Source: Nocardioides sp. AX2bis (GTDB lineage: Bacteria > Actinomycetota > Actinomycetes > Propionibacteriales > Nocardioidaceae). From it: a stretch of 64,000 bases of DNA. The stretch covers positions 576,154-640,153 of the forward strand of contig NZ_LR733215.1 of assembly GCF_902506435.1 (NCBI RefSeq), in the 5' to 3' direction. Shown in pieces: positions 24,948-33,233 of this stretch; position 1 is the stretch's first letter; each line of letters opens with the position of its first letter. The notes under the pieces were generated by a model. It saw only the letters and a list, made by a program, of their open reading frames with translations, did not search any database and was not told the DNA's origin. The position numbers were made by a program, and so were the translations under genes.

Positions 24948-27272
24948 TCAGCGGACCTCGACCAGCGTGTCCTCGCGGGTGCCCGGGTCCTGGGGGCGCG
25001 TGGCGTCGAGGTGCGCCGGGAGCTTCTCGCCCTCGACGTCGACGTCCGGCAGGACCCGGTCCAGCCAGGCCGGCAGCCACCAGGCCTTGTCGCCGAGCAC
25101 GTACATCAGCGCGGGTATCAGCGCCATCCGCACCACGAAGGCGTCGAAGACGACCGCCACGGCGAGCGCGAAGCCCATCGACTTGATGATCGGGTCGTCG
25201 ATCAGGACGAAGGCGGCGAACACCGAGGTCATGATCACCGCGGCCGCGGCGACCACACGGGCGGAGTTGCGGAACCCGTCGACGACGGCCTCCCGCGCGT
25301 CCGCGCCGTGCACGTACGCCTCCCGGATCCGGGTGACCAGGAAGACCTGGTAGTCCATCGCCAGCCCGAAGACCACGCCGATCAGCAGGATCGGCAGGAA
25401 GCTGACGATGGGCTGGCCCTCGACGAGGCCGAAGGCGCCCTCCTGGAAGACCGCGACCGTGGCGCCGATGGTGGCCAGCACCGAGAGCAGGAAGCCCAGG
25501 GTGGCGGTCAGCGGCACGAGCACCGAGCGGAAGACCACCATCAGCAGCAGGAACGCCAGCCCGACGACCACCGCGAGGTAGATCGGCAGCGCCCCGTTGA
25601 GCCGGTCGGAGACGTCGGTCGTGATGGCGGTCAGGCCGGTGATGCCGAGGTCGGTGCCGGTGGCCTGCTCGGTGTCGCCCTCGGTGTCGCGCAGCTCCTG
25701 GAGCAGGTCCCGGGTCGCGGGCTCGTCGGGGCCGGCCTCCGGCGTGATGAGCACCTGCGCGCCGTCGCCGGCCTCGCTGGTGCCGGCGACCTGGGCGTTG
25801 ACGACGCCGTCCTGGGTCGCGGCCCACTCGGTGACGGCGCCGAAGGCGGCGCCGCGCTCCTCGGCGGGCACGTCGCGGGCGTCCACGACGACCAGCAGGG
25901 GGGCCTCGCGGCCGGGACCGAACGCCTGGGTGACCAGGTCGGAGGCGCGGCGCTGGGTGGTGTCGGAGGAGGCGGTGCTGTCGGTGGGGAAGGCCAGGAA
26001 GAGGTCCTTCATCGGGATCGCGACCGCGCCGAGCGCGACCACGACGAGCAGGGCCACGGCCACCGGGCGCTTGCCGACCACGCGCGCCCAGCGCACGCCG
26101 TTGTTGAGCACGGCGCCGTCGGCCTCGCGGGTCGGGCGGTGGCGGCGCACGACGCCGCCGAAGGCCTTGCCGCCGACCATGCCGAGTAGGGCGGGCAGCA
26201 GGGTGAGTGCGACCAGCACGGCCACGAGCACGGTCGCGGCGGCGGCCAGGCCCATCGCGGAGAGGAAGGGGATGCCGACCACGGTGAGGGCGGCCAGGGC
26301 GATCAGCACGGTCAGCCCGGCGAAGACCACCGCGGACCCGGCGGTGCCGACCGCCTTGCCCACGGCCTCCGCGCGGTCGTCGGTCCGGGTCAGCTCGGAG
26401 CGGTAGCGGGCCAGGATGAACAGGGCGTAGTCGATGCCGACCGCGAGCCCGATCATCGAGGCCAGGGTCGGGGTGGTCGACCCGACGGTGTCGGTCAGGC
26501 CGGTGGCGGCGGTGATCCCGGCGATGCCGATGCCCACGCCGACCAGGGCGGTCAGGATCGGCAGGCCGGCCGCGACCAGCGAGCCGAAGGTCAGCACGAG
26601 GACGCCCAGCGCGACGGCGATGCCGAGCGCCTCCGAGGAGGCGCCGGGCGGCTCGAAGCTGGTCATGCCCTGGCCGTTGGCCTCGGCGGTCAGACCCGCG
26701 TCGCGGGCGTCGGCCAGGGCGGCCTGCACCTCGTCCTGGCTGGCCGGCTCGACGTCGGTCACGGTGTCGACGTCGAAGGCGAAGGAGATGACCCCGACGC
26801 GGCCGTCCTCGCTCAGGGTGGCGATCGTGTCGGCGTTGGCCTCGGCCGCCGCGCGCGGGGTGCCGGCCTCGACCTGCTGGGCCACGATGCCCTGGCGCTG
26901 CTCGGGCCAGGCCACCGACGGGTCGGCGAGGGGCGCGTCGTCGGCCACCTGGTCGACGGCCAGCAGGTCGCCGATCAGCGTCCGGACGGCCGCCTGGTTG
27001 GCGGGGTCGGCGAGCTGCTCGCCCTCGGGCGCCGCCACGACCACGTTGACGGTCGCCTGGTCGAAGGCGTCCTGGCTGGACGGGAACAGCTCCTGCTGCA
27101 GGTCGGCGGCCTGCTCGGAGGGGATGCCGGGGATCGTGAACTCGTCGGTGGTGGGCTGCGACAGCGTGAACGCGGCCGCGCCGACGGCGACGACGGCGAC
27201 GAGCCAGACGGCCAGGAAGGCCTTCCAGCGCCGGAACGCCGTCCGGCCGAGGCGGTAGAGCAGGGTGGCCAT
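24948..27272 (-). CDS. MMPL/RND family transporter
   Basis: 774-residue membrane protein with two repeats of one helix, a large periplasmic-type loop and five helices. The first loop runs from about residue 40 to 190 (QPTTDEFTIPGIPSEQAADL and onward). MIGLAVGIDYALFILARYRSEL and LPILLIGVVFGLAMDYQVFL carry the GxDY-type motifs of MMPL proteins in the two helix bundles. It exports lipids or drugs in relatives. The ATG at 27272 has AGGAGA upstream. It follows a TetR gene on the same strand by 68 bases and is probably under its control. Confidence 0.88.
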   Translation of the reverse strand: MATLLYRLGRTAFRRWKAFLAVWLVAVVAVGAAAFTLSQPTTDEFTIPGIPSEQAADLQQELFPSSQDAFDQATVNVVVAAPEGEQLADPANQAAVRTLIGDLLAVDQVADDAPLADPSVAWPEQRQGIVAQQVEAGTPRAAAEANADTIATLSEDGRVGVISFAFDVDTVTDVEPASQDEVQAALADARDAGLTAEANGQGMTSFEPPGASSEALGIAVALGVLVLTFGSLVAAGLPILTALVGVGIGIAGITAATGLTDTVGSTTPTLASMIGLAVGIDYALFILARYRSELTRTDDRAEAVGKAVGTAGSAVVFAGLTVLIALAALTVVGIPFLSAMGLAAAATVLVAVLVALTLLPALLGMVGGKAFGGVVRRHRPTREADGAVLNNGVRWARVVGKRPVAVALLVVVALGAVAIPMKDLFLAFPTDSTASSDTTQRRASDLVTQAFGPGREAPLLVVVDARDVPAEERGAAFGAVTEWAATQDGVVNAQVAGTSEAGDGAQVLITPEAGPDEPATRDLLQELRDTEGDTEQATGTDLGITGLTAITTDVSDRLNGALPIYLAVVVGLAFLLLMVVFRSVLVPLTATLGFLLSVLATIGATVAVFQEGAFGLVEGQPIVSFLPILLIGVVFGLAMDYQVFLVTRIREAYVHGADAREAVVDGFRNSARVVAAAAVIMTSVFAAFVLIDDPIIKSMGFALAVAVVFDAFVVRMALIPALMYVLGDKAWWLPAWLDRVLPDVDVEGEKLPAHLDATRPQDPGTREDTLVEVR

Positions 27273-27340
27273 GGGGTTCTCCTGGGGGTGCGGGCGTACG
27301 TGGCGGGGTCGGGGTGGTGCGGCGGTGACCGGGGAGCCGG

Positions 27341-27961
27341 TCAGCGGAAGACGGCGCGGACGTCGCGCACGACGTCGGCGAACGTGTCGGCGAAGGCCCG
27401 CGGGTCGGCGTCGGGCTGCTCGAGCACGCGGGCCAGGGCCAGGTCGTGCGCGACGACGAGCACGCGCACGAGCAGGGTCGCCCGGTCGCGCCCGAAGTCG
27501 GCACCCTCGCGCTCGAGGAGCAGCCCGGCGAGCTCCGAGGCCAGCTGGTCGAATCGCTCGTGGGCGGCCACGAGCAGGCGCGGCTCGCTCAGCATCACCC
27601 GGCGGCCCCGCTCGAGCTCGTCCAGGCTGAGGCCCGGGGCGTCGACGAGCGGGCGGGCCGCGACCAGCAGGTCCTCGACGAGGTCCCCGCCGGGTCCCCC
27701 GGCGCAGAACTCGTCCACGTCGGGGCCCGCGACGTCGGGCAGCGGGCCGAGCACCGCGTCGACCTTGCTCGGGAAGTAGTTGAACAGGGTGCGGCGGGAC
27801 ACCCCGACCGCGGCGGCGAGGTCGTCGAGGGTGAAGCCGTCCAGGCCGCGGTCCTCGGTCAGTGCCTGCGCCGTCGCGGTGATCCGGTGCGCGGTCTCCC
27901 ACCGGCGGAGGTCGCGCAGGGACACCCGCCCGGTCGGGGCGGAGGTTGCACTCTCGGTCAT
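27341..27961 (-). CDS. TetR-family repressor
   Basis: 206-residue TetR protein. The HTH lies at about residues 40-62 (FTLDDLAAAVGVSRRTLFNYFPSK); the rest is the all-helical ligand domain, with no clue to the ligand. It precedes the MMPL transporter gene on the same strand. A duplicated palindromic operator covers its start codon, so it is likely to repress itself and the transporter gene. Confidence 0.87.
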   Translation of the reverse strand: MTESATSAPTGRVSLRDLRRWETAHRITATAQALTEDRGLDGFTLDDLAAAVGVSRRTLFNYFPSKVDAVLGPLPDVAGPDVDEFCAGGPGGDLVEDLLVAARPLVDAPGLSLDELERGRRVMLSEPRLLVAAHERFDQLASELAGLLLEREGADFGRDRATLLVRVLVVAHDLALARVLEQPDADPRAFADTFADVVRDVRAVFR

Positions 27962-27996
27962 GAAGTGCAGTTTTGCACTCTGGTCCTAGAAGTGCA
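27946..27996. promoter_or_regulatory. Duplicated 24-bp TetR operator
   Basis: Two direct copies of a 24-base element (27946-27969 and 27973-27996), each TTGCACTCT then six variable bases then GAAGTGCA-like, so each copy is itself an inverted repeat of TGCACT/AGTGCA. Between them AGTGCA-GTTT-TGCACT forms a third palindrome. The ATG of the tetR gene (27961) is inside the first copy. Strong candidate for autorepression. Confidence 0.65.
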
Positions 27997-28019
27997 CCAT
28001 CCGTCGGGTGGGGCGTCGG

Positions 28020-29183
28020 TCACACGTGGCTGATCTCCCCGGAACCGCGGGCGTCCAGGCCCCGGGCGATCACCATCCGCTGGATCTGGTTGGTGCCCTC
28101 GAAGATCTGCATCACCTTGGCCTCGCGCATGTAGCGCTCGACCGGGAAGTCGCGGGTGTAGCCGGCCCCGCCGAGGACCTGCACGGCGTCCGTGGTCACC
28201 TTCATCGCCTGGTCGGTGGCGACCAGCTTGGCCACCGACGCGGCGCGGGAGAACGGTCGACCGAGGTCGCGCAGCCGCGCGGCGGCCAGCGTCGTGGCGC
28301 GGGCCGACTGCACGGCGGCCTCCATGTCGGCCAGCACGAAGCCGAGCCCCTGGTGGTCGATGATCCGGCGGCCGAAGGTCTCCCGCTCCCGGGCGTAGGC
28401 CAGCGCGTGGTCCAGCGCGCCCTGGGCCAGGCCGGTGGCCACCGCGGCGATGCCGAGGCGGCCGGAGTCGAGGCCGGCCAGCGCGATCTTGAGCCCGTCG
28501 CCCTCCTCGCCCAGCCGCCGCTCGACCGGCACGCGCACCCCGTCGAAGCGCATGGTGGCCGTGGCGGAGCCGGTCAGCCCCATCTTGCGCTCGGGCGGGT
28601 CGGCCAGGAGCCCCTCGCTGTCGGCCGGCACCAGGAAGCAGGAGATCCCGTTGCGGTCGTCCGCGGTCCGGGCCATCACCTTGTAGAAGTCCGCGTGCCC
28701 GCCGTGCGTGGTCCAGGCCTTCGCCCCGTCCAGGACGTAGTGGTCGCCGTCGCGGCGCGCGGTCGTGCGCATCGCCGCGGGGTCCGAGCCGGCGTGCGCC
28801 TCGGACAGGCAGTACGCCCCCAGCTGCTCGCCGCCGAGCATGTCGGGCAGCCACGCCTTCTGCTCCTCGGTGCCGCGCGTGAACAGTCCGAAGCAGGACA
28901 GGGCGTGCACCGAGACGCCGACGCCGACCGAGGCCCACACGGCCGCGAGCTCCTCGAGCACCTGGAGGTAGACCTCGTACGACACCCCGCCCCCGCCGAC
29001 CTCCTCCGGGTACGGCAGCCCCAGCACGCCGGCGCGACCGAGCAGCCGGAACACCTCCCGGGGGAAGTCCTCCTCGGCCTCGGCCCGGGCCACGGCCGGG
29101 GCGAGCTCGGTGGTGGCGAGGTGGCGGACCAGGCGGAGCAGGTCCGCGGTCTCCTCGGTGGGCAGCACGCGGTCGGCGGGCAC
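28020..29183 (-). CDS. Acyl-CoA dehydrogenase
   Basis: 387-residue FAD-dependent acyl-CoA dehydrogenase. It shows AYCLSEAHAGSDPAAM and WTTHGGHADFYKVMA (flavin site), MRFDGVRVPVERRLGEEGDG, and QIFEGTNQIQRMVIARGL, in which the Glu is the catalytic base. The GTG has GGAGGA about seven bases upstream. Chain length cannot be judged. The divergent TetR gene and shared operator suggest it is repressed until an acyl-CoA or similar ligand is present. Confidence 0.88.
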   Translation of the reverse strand: MPADRVLPTEETADLLRLVRHLATTELAPAVARAEAEEDFPREVFRLLGRAGVLGLPYPEEVGGGGVSYEVYLQVLEELAAVWASVGVGVSVHALSCFGLFTRGTEEQKAWLPDMLGGEQLGAYCLSEAHAGSDPAAMRTTARRDGDHYVLDGAKAWTTHGGHADFYKVMARTADDRNGISCFLVPADSEGLLADPPERKMGLTGSATATMRFDGVRVPVERRLGEEGDGLKIALAGLDSGRLGIAAVATGLAQGALDHALAYARERETFGRRIIDHQGLGFVLADMEAAVQSARATTLAAARLRDLGRPFSRAASVAKLVATDQAMKVTTDAVQVLGGAGYTRDFPVERYMREAKVMQIFEGTNQIQRMVIARGLDARGSGEISHV

Positions 29184-29222
29184 GGGTCCTCCAGGGGGCG
29201 TTCAGGGCCAGGTCGAGTACCA

Positions 29223-29249
29223 CAGTACGCGGCTGGGTACTGCTAGCGT
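29223..29249 (+). promoter_or_regulatory. TetR operator and leaderless promoter
   Basis: CAGTAC (29223-29228) and GTACTG (29237-29242) form a palindrome with an eight-base spacer; an overlapping GTAC-CACA-GTAC lies at its left. TAGCGT (29244-29249) ends six bases before the ATG at 29256, so transcription probably starts at the ATG. The operator overlaps the promoters of both divergent genes. Confidence 0.55.
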
Positions 29250-29255
29250 CGATCC

Positions 29256-29882
29256 ATGACCTCGGAGGCCCAGCCCCGGACGCGTCGCACGCGCGAGGCC
29301 CTGCTCGACGAGCTGGTCGGGGTCGTCCTCGCCGAGGGGTTCGCCCACCTCGGGGTCGCCGACCTGGCCGCCCGCCTGCACTGCTCGCGCTCGACGCTCT
29401 ACGCCGTGGCGCCGAGCAAGGAGCAGCTGCTGCTGGCGGCCGTGCGCCACTTCTTCCGTCGGGCGACCGAGCGGATCGAGCCGGCGGTGCAGGGCGAGCC
29501 CGACCCCGGTCGCCGGCTCGGCGCCTACCTCGCCGCCGTCGCGCGCGAGCTGGCCCCGGCGGGCGCCGCCTTCCGCGCCGACCTGGCGGGCCACCCGCCG
29601 GCCGCGGAGGTCTACCGCGCCAACACCGAGCGCGCGGCCCGCCGGGTCCAGGAGCTGGTCGACGACGGCGTCCGGGCCGGTCGGATGCGCCCCGTCGACG
29701 CCCGCTTCGTCGGCGCGGCGGTGGCCGAGGTGATGACGGGCATCCAGCGCGGCGTGCTGCTCGAGCGGACCGGGCTGGCCGACGCGGAGGCGTACCTGGC
29801 GCTCGCCGACCTCGTCACCCGCGGGGTCGGCGTCCCGGCGTCCACGACGCCCGCTGACCGGCCGCTCCTGCCCCGGACGTGA
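29256..29882 (+). CDS. TetR-family regulator
   Basis: 208-residue TetR protein with HTH VADLAARLHCSRSTLYAVAPSKEQLL at about residues 33-58. The C-terminal domain (RATERIEPAVQGEPDPGRRL onward) resembles those regulating lipid genes, but no ligand can be named. The gene is divergent from the acyl-CoA dehydrogenase with a palindromic operator between, which it most likely binds. Confidence 0.85.
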   Translation: MTSEAQPRTRRTREALLDELVGVVLAEGFAHLGVADLAARLHCSRSTLYAVAPSKEQLLLAAVRHFFRRATERIEPAVQGEPDPGRRLGAYLAAVARELAPAGAAFRADLAGHPPAAEVYRANTERAARRVQELVDDGVRAGRMRPVDARFVGAAVAEVMTGIQRGVLLERTGLADAEAYLALADLVTRGVGVPASTTPADRPLLPRT

Positions 29883-29936
29883 CGGACGCCGCGGACCCCG
29901 AGGGGTGCGCGGCGTCCGGCTCCGGGGGCGGAGGGG

Positions 29937-30719
29937 TCAGGAGGCGACGGCCGACAGCGTGGTGCCGGTGCTCGCGGGCACCGGCGTGGCGGCGGTGGTC
30001 TCCTCGACCTCGTCGGTGTCGAGGTCCTCGGGCAGCGCGCCACCCAGGCCGTTGGTCATGCCCCAGGCGACGGCCTGGGCGCGACGCTCGACGTCGATCT
30101 TGCGGTAGGCCTGGCGGATGTAGGTCTTGATCGAGTTGATGCTCAGCGTGAGCTGCTCGCCGATCTCGGCGTTGGTCAGGCCGTTGGTGATCAGCACCAG
30201 GATCTCGTGCTCGCGGCGGGTCAGTCGCAGGCCCGAGGGGGTCTGCGGGTGCACCGGGGTCGCCGGGCGCATCGGGCGCACCTCCTCGACCTCGGCGGCG
30301 GCCTGGGCCTCGGCCTCGGCGCGGGCGGCGACCTCGTCCTCGCCCGGGGTGGTCTCGAGCTCGCCACGACCGCTGACGAGGTCCTCGAGGGCGCGGACCA
30401 GCTGCGAGGCGGTCAGTCGCTTGGAGAGGTAGGGGCGCGCGGTGGCCGTGGGCAGCTGGTCGGCGGGCGCCCAGCTCCACACCACCGAGGTGGCGTCGCC
30501 GGCGCGCTGCAGGTCGCGCAGGACGGCCTCACCGAAGTGGGACTGGCCCATCGGCTCGTACAGGACGACGTCGACGTCCTTGGCCCGGGCGAGGCCGGAC
30601 CGGAGGTCGAGGAGCTCCACGCGCTCGGCGTACGGGGCGAGCATGCACTCGAGACCCGTCACCGACAGGTCGTGGTCGTCGACGAGCGCGATGGTGATCT
30701 GCGGGGTGGTGGAAGGCAT
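29937..30719 (-). CDS. LuxR-type regulator with degenerate receiver domain
   Basis: 260-residue NarL/FixJ-like protein. The receiver-like part (about 8-115) starts IALVDDHDLSVTGLECML, but the usual phospho-acceptor strand reads DVDVVLYEPMG with Glu in place of Asp, so phosphorylation is doubtful. An acidic Ala/Glu linker follows, then the HTH LTRREHEILVLITNGLTNAEIGEQLTL-type domain ending IKTYIRQAYRKIDV. The ATG has AGGAG seven bases upstream, overlapping the stop of the gene before. A paralogue is encoded at 36664-37488. Target genes unknown. Confidence 0.83.
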   Translation of the reverse strand: MPSTTPQITIALVDDHDLSVTGLECMLAPYAERVELLDLRSGLARAKDVDVVLYEPMGQSHFGEAVLRDLQRAGDATSVVWSWAPADQLPTATARPYLSKRLTASQLVRALEDLVSGRGELETTPGEDEVAARAEAEAQAAAEVEEVRPMRPATPVHPQTPSGLRLTRREHEILVLITNGLTNAEIGEQLTLSINSIKTYIRQAYRKIDVERRAQAVAWGMTNGLGGALPEDLDTDEVEETTAATPVPASTGTTLSAVAS

Positions 30720-30729
30720 GGGGGAACTC

Positions 30730-31089
30730 CTAGAAGGCCGTGTCGGAGGATGCGTCGAGCAAGGGACGTGCCTCGCGGAGCGAGGCGCGGTTGGCCGGTG
30801 GCAGGGCCGGCAGGAGCTCGTCGAGGACGGCCTCGACGAGGGCGTGCAGCAGGTGGGGGCGCAGCCGGGTCCGGGTCGCCTCGGCGAGGAGGACGGCCAG
30901 GTCGCGGCGGAGCTCGCTGGTCTCGCGGGCGTCGAGGTCCGTGAGCGGCAGCGAGAGGCGGGCGAGGTGGGCGAAGTAGACCAGGCCGTTCCGCACGCTC
31001 GTGGCGTCGGTCCGCCGGGTGTCCGCGCTGCCCGGGGAGTCGTCCCCGGAGGCGGCCCCGGTGGGGACGGAGTGGAGTGCGGCGGACAT
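30730..31089 (-). CDS. Hypothetical protein in the regulatory operon
   Basis: 119-residue soluble protein, mostly helical (NGLVYFAHLARLSLPLTDLD; LHALVEAVLDELLPALP), rich in Leu, Arg and Asp, with a disordered first 35 residues. I chose ATG 31089 because AGAGGA lies about ten bases upstream; the start at 31167 lacks a site. It ends 10 bases before the LuxR-type gene, whose ribosome binding site overlaps its stop, so the pair is coupled and it may be a partner of that regulator. I recognise no family. Confidence 0.55.
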   Translation of the reverse strand: MSAALHSVPTGAASGDDSPGSADTRRTDATSVRNGLVYFAHLARLSLPLTDLDARETSELRRDLAVLLAEATRTRLRPHLLHALVEAVLDELLPALPPANRASLREARPLLDASSDTAF

Positions 31090-31156
31090 GGTGTCCGTCC
31101 TCTCGATCGGTGCGGACGCCCGGTCGAGCGCCTCGACCCCCCCGTTCTCCCTCAGT

Positions 31157-31210
31157 GCGAGTTTCAATCAGTTCGAGCCGAAAAACTTTCTACAAAGGTT
31201 GTACAGGTCG
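31157..31210 (-). promoter_or_regulatory. AT-rich promoter candidate before the hypothetical/LuxR pair
   Basis: A run much poorer in GC than anything nearby, containing GTACAACCTTTGTAG and GAAAGTTTTTCGG on the minus strand, spans the stop of the CarH-like gene and the leader of the next. ACAA-CCT-TTGT is a small palindrome. It probably holds a promoter, but I could not assign -35/-10 boxes to a sigma type. Confidence 0.35.
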
Positions 31211-32182
31211 CTCCGGGGCGGTCGGGCGGACCGTCGCGGGCCCTCGTTGCGGGACCAGCTGCTGGGCACCGGCGACCGGGTCGCCGGACAGGTGGGTCGC
31301 TCCCCAGGCCTCGGCCAGGGCTGCGTCCGCGCCGGCGCCGGCGAGTGCCAGCGGCCACCGCCGACGCAGCTCACGGAGCGCCTCGTCGTCGATGTTGAAG
31401 GCCGCGCGGCGGGTCGCGGCCAGCACGACGAGGTCGGGGTCGACGATCTCGGCGGCGGCGAGCAGCGAGCGGGTCGGCGTCTGGGTGCCGAGGAAGCGGG
31501 TGCGCCAGCCCGCGCGCTGGAGGATGACCTCGAACGCCTTGAGCGCGAGGTCGTGCGCCTCGCCCGGCGGGCAGGCCAGCAGGACCAGCGGCCCGGTGCT
31601 GGGGGCGCCGCCGACGGTCAGGGCGGCGAGGCGCGACCGGACGACCTCGGTGGCGAAGTGCTCGTCGGCGACGTCGTAGTCACCGGTCGACCAGCCGAGC
31701 CCGACGTCGTGCATGAAGGGCAGCAGGACGTCGCGGATGGCGGCCTCCACCGAGACCGTGCGGAGGACCCGGTCGATGGTGTCGTGCATGGCCGACACGT
31801 CGTACCCGACCATCGCCGCCTTGAGCTCCTCGCGCGCCACGGCGTCGTCGTCCGTCCCGGTGCCGGCCCCGACCGCGTCGTGGGTCCCGGGCGCGAGCGA
31901 CGACCGCTCGGCGCTCAGCACCTCGGCCGCGGCGCGGGCTGCCGGGACCCCGCGCTGGCGCGCCGCGACCATCGCGCGGATCCGCCGCTCGTCCTCCGGG
32001 CCGTAGAGGCGGTAGCCCGACGGGGTGCGGACCGGGCTCAGCAGGCCGTAGCGCAGCTCCCAGGCCCGCAGCAGGGTCTCGGTGACCCCGACCCGTCCGG
32101 CCAGCACCCCGATCCGCCACCGCTCGCCCGGTCCGGCCGCGCCGTCCTCCGCGTCGTCGGGCACGGGATCCTGACCTTCCAC
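31190..32182 (-). CDS. CarH/LitR-like B12-dependent photoreceptor repressor (MerR family)
   Basis: 330-residue protein with an N-terminal MerR winged helix (WRIGVLAGRVGVTETLLRAW, YRLYGPEDERRI) and a cobalamin-binding C-terminal half. The four-helix cap contains the light-sensor motif Wx9EH (Trp164, Glu174, His175), and His210 in CPPGEAHDLAL is the predicted lower axial ligand, 35 residues after His175 as in Thermus CarH. The ligand motif is E-x-H-x-x-A rather than E-x-H-x-x-G. Such proteins bind DNA in the dark as adenosyl-B12 tetramers and release it in light. It follows a sigma-factor gene by 58 bases on the same strand. Confidence 0.85.
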   Translation of the reverse strand: MEGQDPVPDDAEDGAAGPGERWRIGVLAGRVGVTETLLRAWELRYGLLSPVRTPSGYRLYGPEDERRIRAMVAARQRGVPAARAAAEVLSAERSSLAPGTHDAVGAGTGTDDDAVAREELKAAMVGYDVSAMHDTIDRVLRTVSVEAAIRDVLLPFMHDVGLGWSTGDYDVADEHFATEVVRSRLAALTVGGAPSTGPLVLLACPPGEAHDLALKAFEVILQRAGWRTRFLGTQTPTRSLLAAAEIVDPDLVVLAATRRAAFNIDDEALRELRRRWPLALAGAGADAALAEAWGATHLSGDPVAGAQQLVPQRGPATVRPTAPERPVQPL

Positions 32183-32240
32183 GAACGTTGGACTGGAGGA
32201 CCGGATGCTAGCGCAGCGGCCCCCCGCCCGGCAGACCCGC

Positions 32241-33038
32241 TCAGCCGACGTCGCCGATGGTGGCGCGCAGGTGCGTGAGCATCTTCTGGAGCAGCCGCGA
32301 CACCTGGACCTGGGTCATCCCCAGCCGCTCGGCGATCTCGCGCTGCGACATCTCGTCGACGAACCGCCAGGCCAGGATCTGGCGCTCGCGCTCGTCCATC
32401 GTGGCCACCAGCGGGGCGAGCATGGCCCTGGCCTCGGCGGCCTCGGCGGCGTGGTCGCCCACGTCCACCACGTCGATGCTGCCGCCGGCGCCGGTGGGCT
32501 TGTCGAGGGACAGCAGCGCGAAGCCGTCCCGGGCGACCAGGGCCTCGCGGACGACCTCGACCGACTCCTCGACCTCCGCGGCGAGGCGCTCGAGCGCCTC
32601 GGCGTCGTAGCGGTCGCGCTGGTCGCTGCTGCGCAGGATCCGGGAGTGCGCCCGCTGCACCTCGCGCGGCGGGCGGATGCTCCAGCCCTGGTCGCGGAAG
32701 TGGCGGCGGATCTCACCGGTGAGGTTGGGGACCACGAAGGTCAGCAGGTCCTCGCCCCGGTCGGGGTCGTAGGTGGCCACGGAACGGACCAGGGCCAGGT
32801 AGGCGACCTGGGTGAGGTCCTCCAGGGGGATGCCGCGCTGGGCGTAGCGTCGGGCGACGGCCTCGGCGACCTGCATGTTCAGCTCGACGACGGCGTCGAG
32901 GAGGCGGTCGCGCTCCGCCGGGTCGCCGGTGCCGGCCGCCGTGGCGGCGGCGGCGAGCAGCTCGGTGGTGCGTGCCGAGCGCTCCGCCGCGGGGATGCGT
33001 CTGGCACGGCGCTGGTGGGTGAGATCGATGGGCTCCAC
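32241..33038 (-). CDS. SigB/SigF-type RNA polymerase sigma factor
   Basis: 265-residue group 3 sigma factor. Region 2 is LEDLTQVAYLALVRSVATYD with FVVPNLTGEIRRHFRDQGW; region 3 is RPPREVQRAHSRIL; region 4 is QILAWRFVDEMSQREIAERL and VSRLLQKMLTHLR. Relatives direct stress or developmental transcription. The GTG at 33038 has GGAGAGG about eight bases upstream. No anti-sigma gene is adjacent, so control may be transcriptional, possibly by the CarH-like protein encoded next to it; in Streptomyces LitR is paired with an ECF sigma factor, so this is a different pairing. Confidence 0.87.
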   Translation of the reverse strand: MEPIDLTHQRRARRIPAAERSARTTELLAAAATAAGTGDPAERDRLLDAVVELNMQVAEAVARRYAQRGIPLEDLTQVAYLALVRSVATYDPDRGEDLLTFVVPNLTGEIRRHFRDQGWSIRPPREVQRAHSRILRSSDQRDRYDAEALERLAAEVEESVEVVREALVARDGFALLSLDKPTGAGGSIDVVDVGDHAAEAAEARAMLAPLVATMDERERQILAWRFVDEMSQREIAERLGMTQVQVSRLLQKMLTHLRATIGDVG

Positions 33039-33080
33039 GGTTCCGGCCTCTCCGTCGAGCACCGGTCGGTGCGAGACCTT

Positions 33081-33120
33081 GTTGAACCTTGTTGAATCCT
33101 GCTTCCACAAGGTTCCACAG
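33081..33120 (-). promoter_or_regulatory. 10-bp-periodic element upstream of the sigma-factor gene
   Basis: Four consecutive 10-base blocks: GTTGAACCTT, GTTGAATCCT, GCTTCCACAA and GGTTCCACAG (plus strand). The first two are direct repeats, the last two form another pair, and GAACCTTG/CAAGGTTC makes an inverted repeat across them. It lies 43-82 bases before the start codon. A multi-site operator for a tetrameric regulator such as CarH is plausible. Confidence 0.45.
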
Positions 33121-33221
33121 ACTTCCCGTGTAAGCCAGCCACAGCGCACTTTCCACCCCTCGGGGTGAGAGCACGCCCGCGGTTCGTCGGGGAAGCCGAC
33201 CGGGCGGACCTGCCCGACCGC

Positions 33222-33227
33222 TACCCT
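33222..33227 (+). promoter_or_regulatory. -10 box of leaderless adenylate cyclase gene
   Basis: TACCCT ends six bases before the ATG at 33234, with no ribosome binding site between, which fits a leaderless transcript. No clear -35 box. Confidence 0.4.
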
Positions 33228-33233
33228 TCGGCC

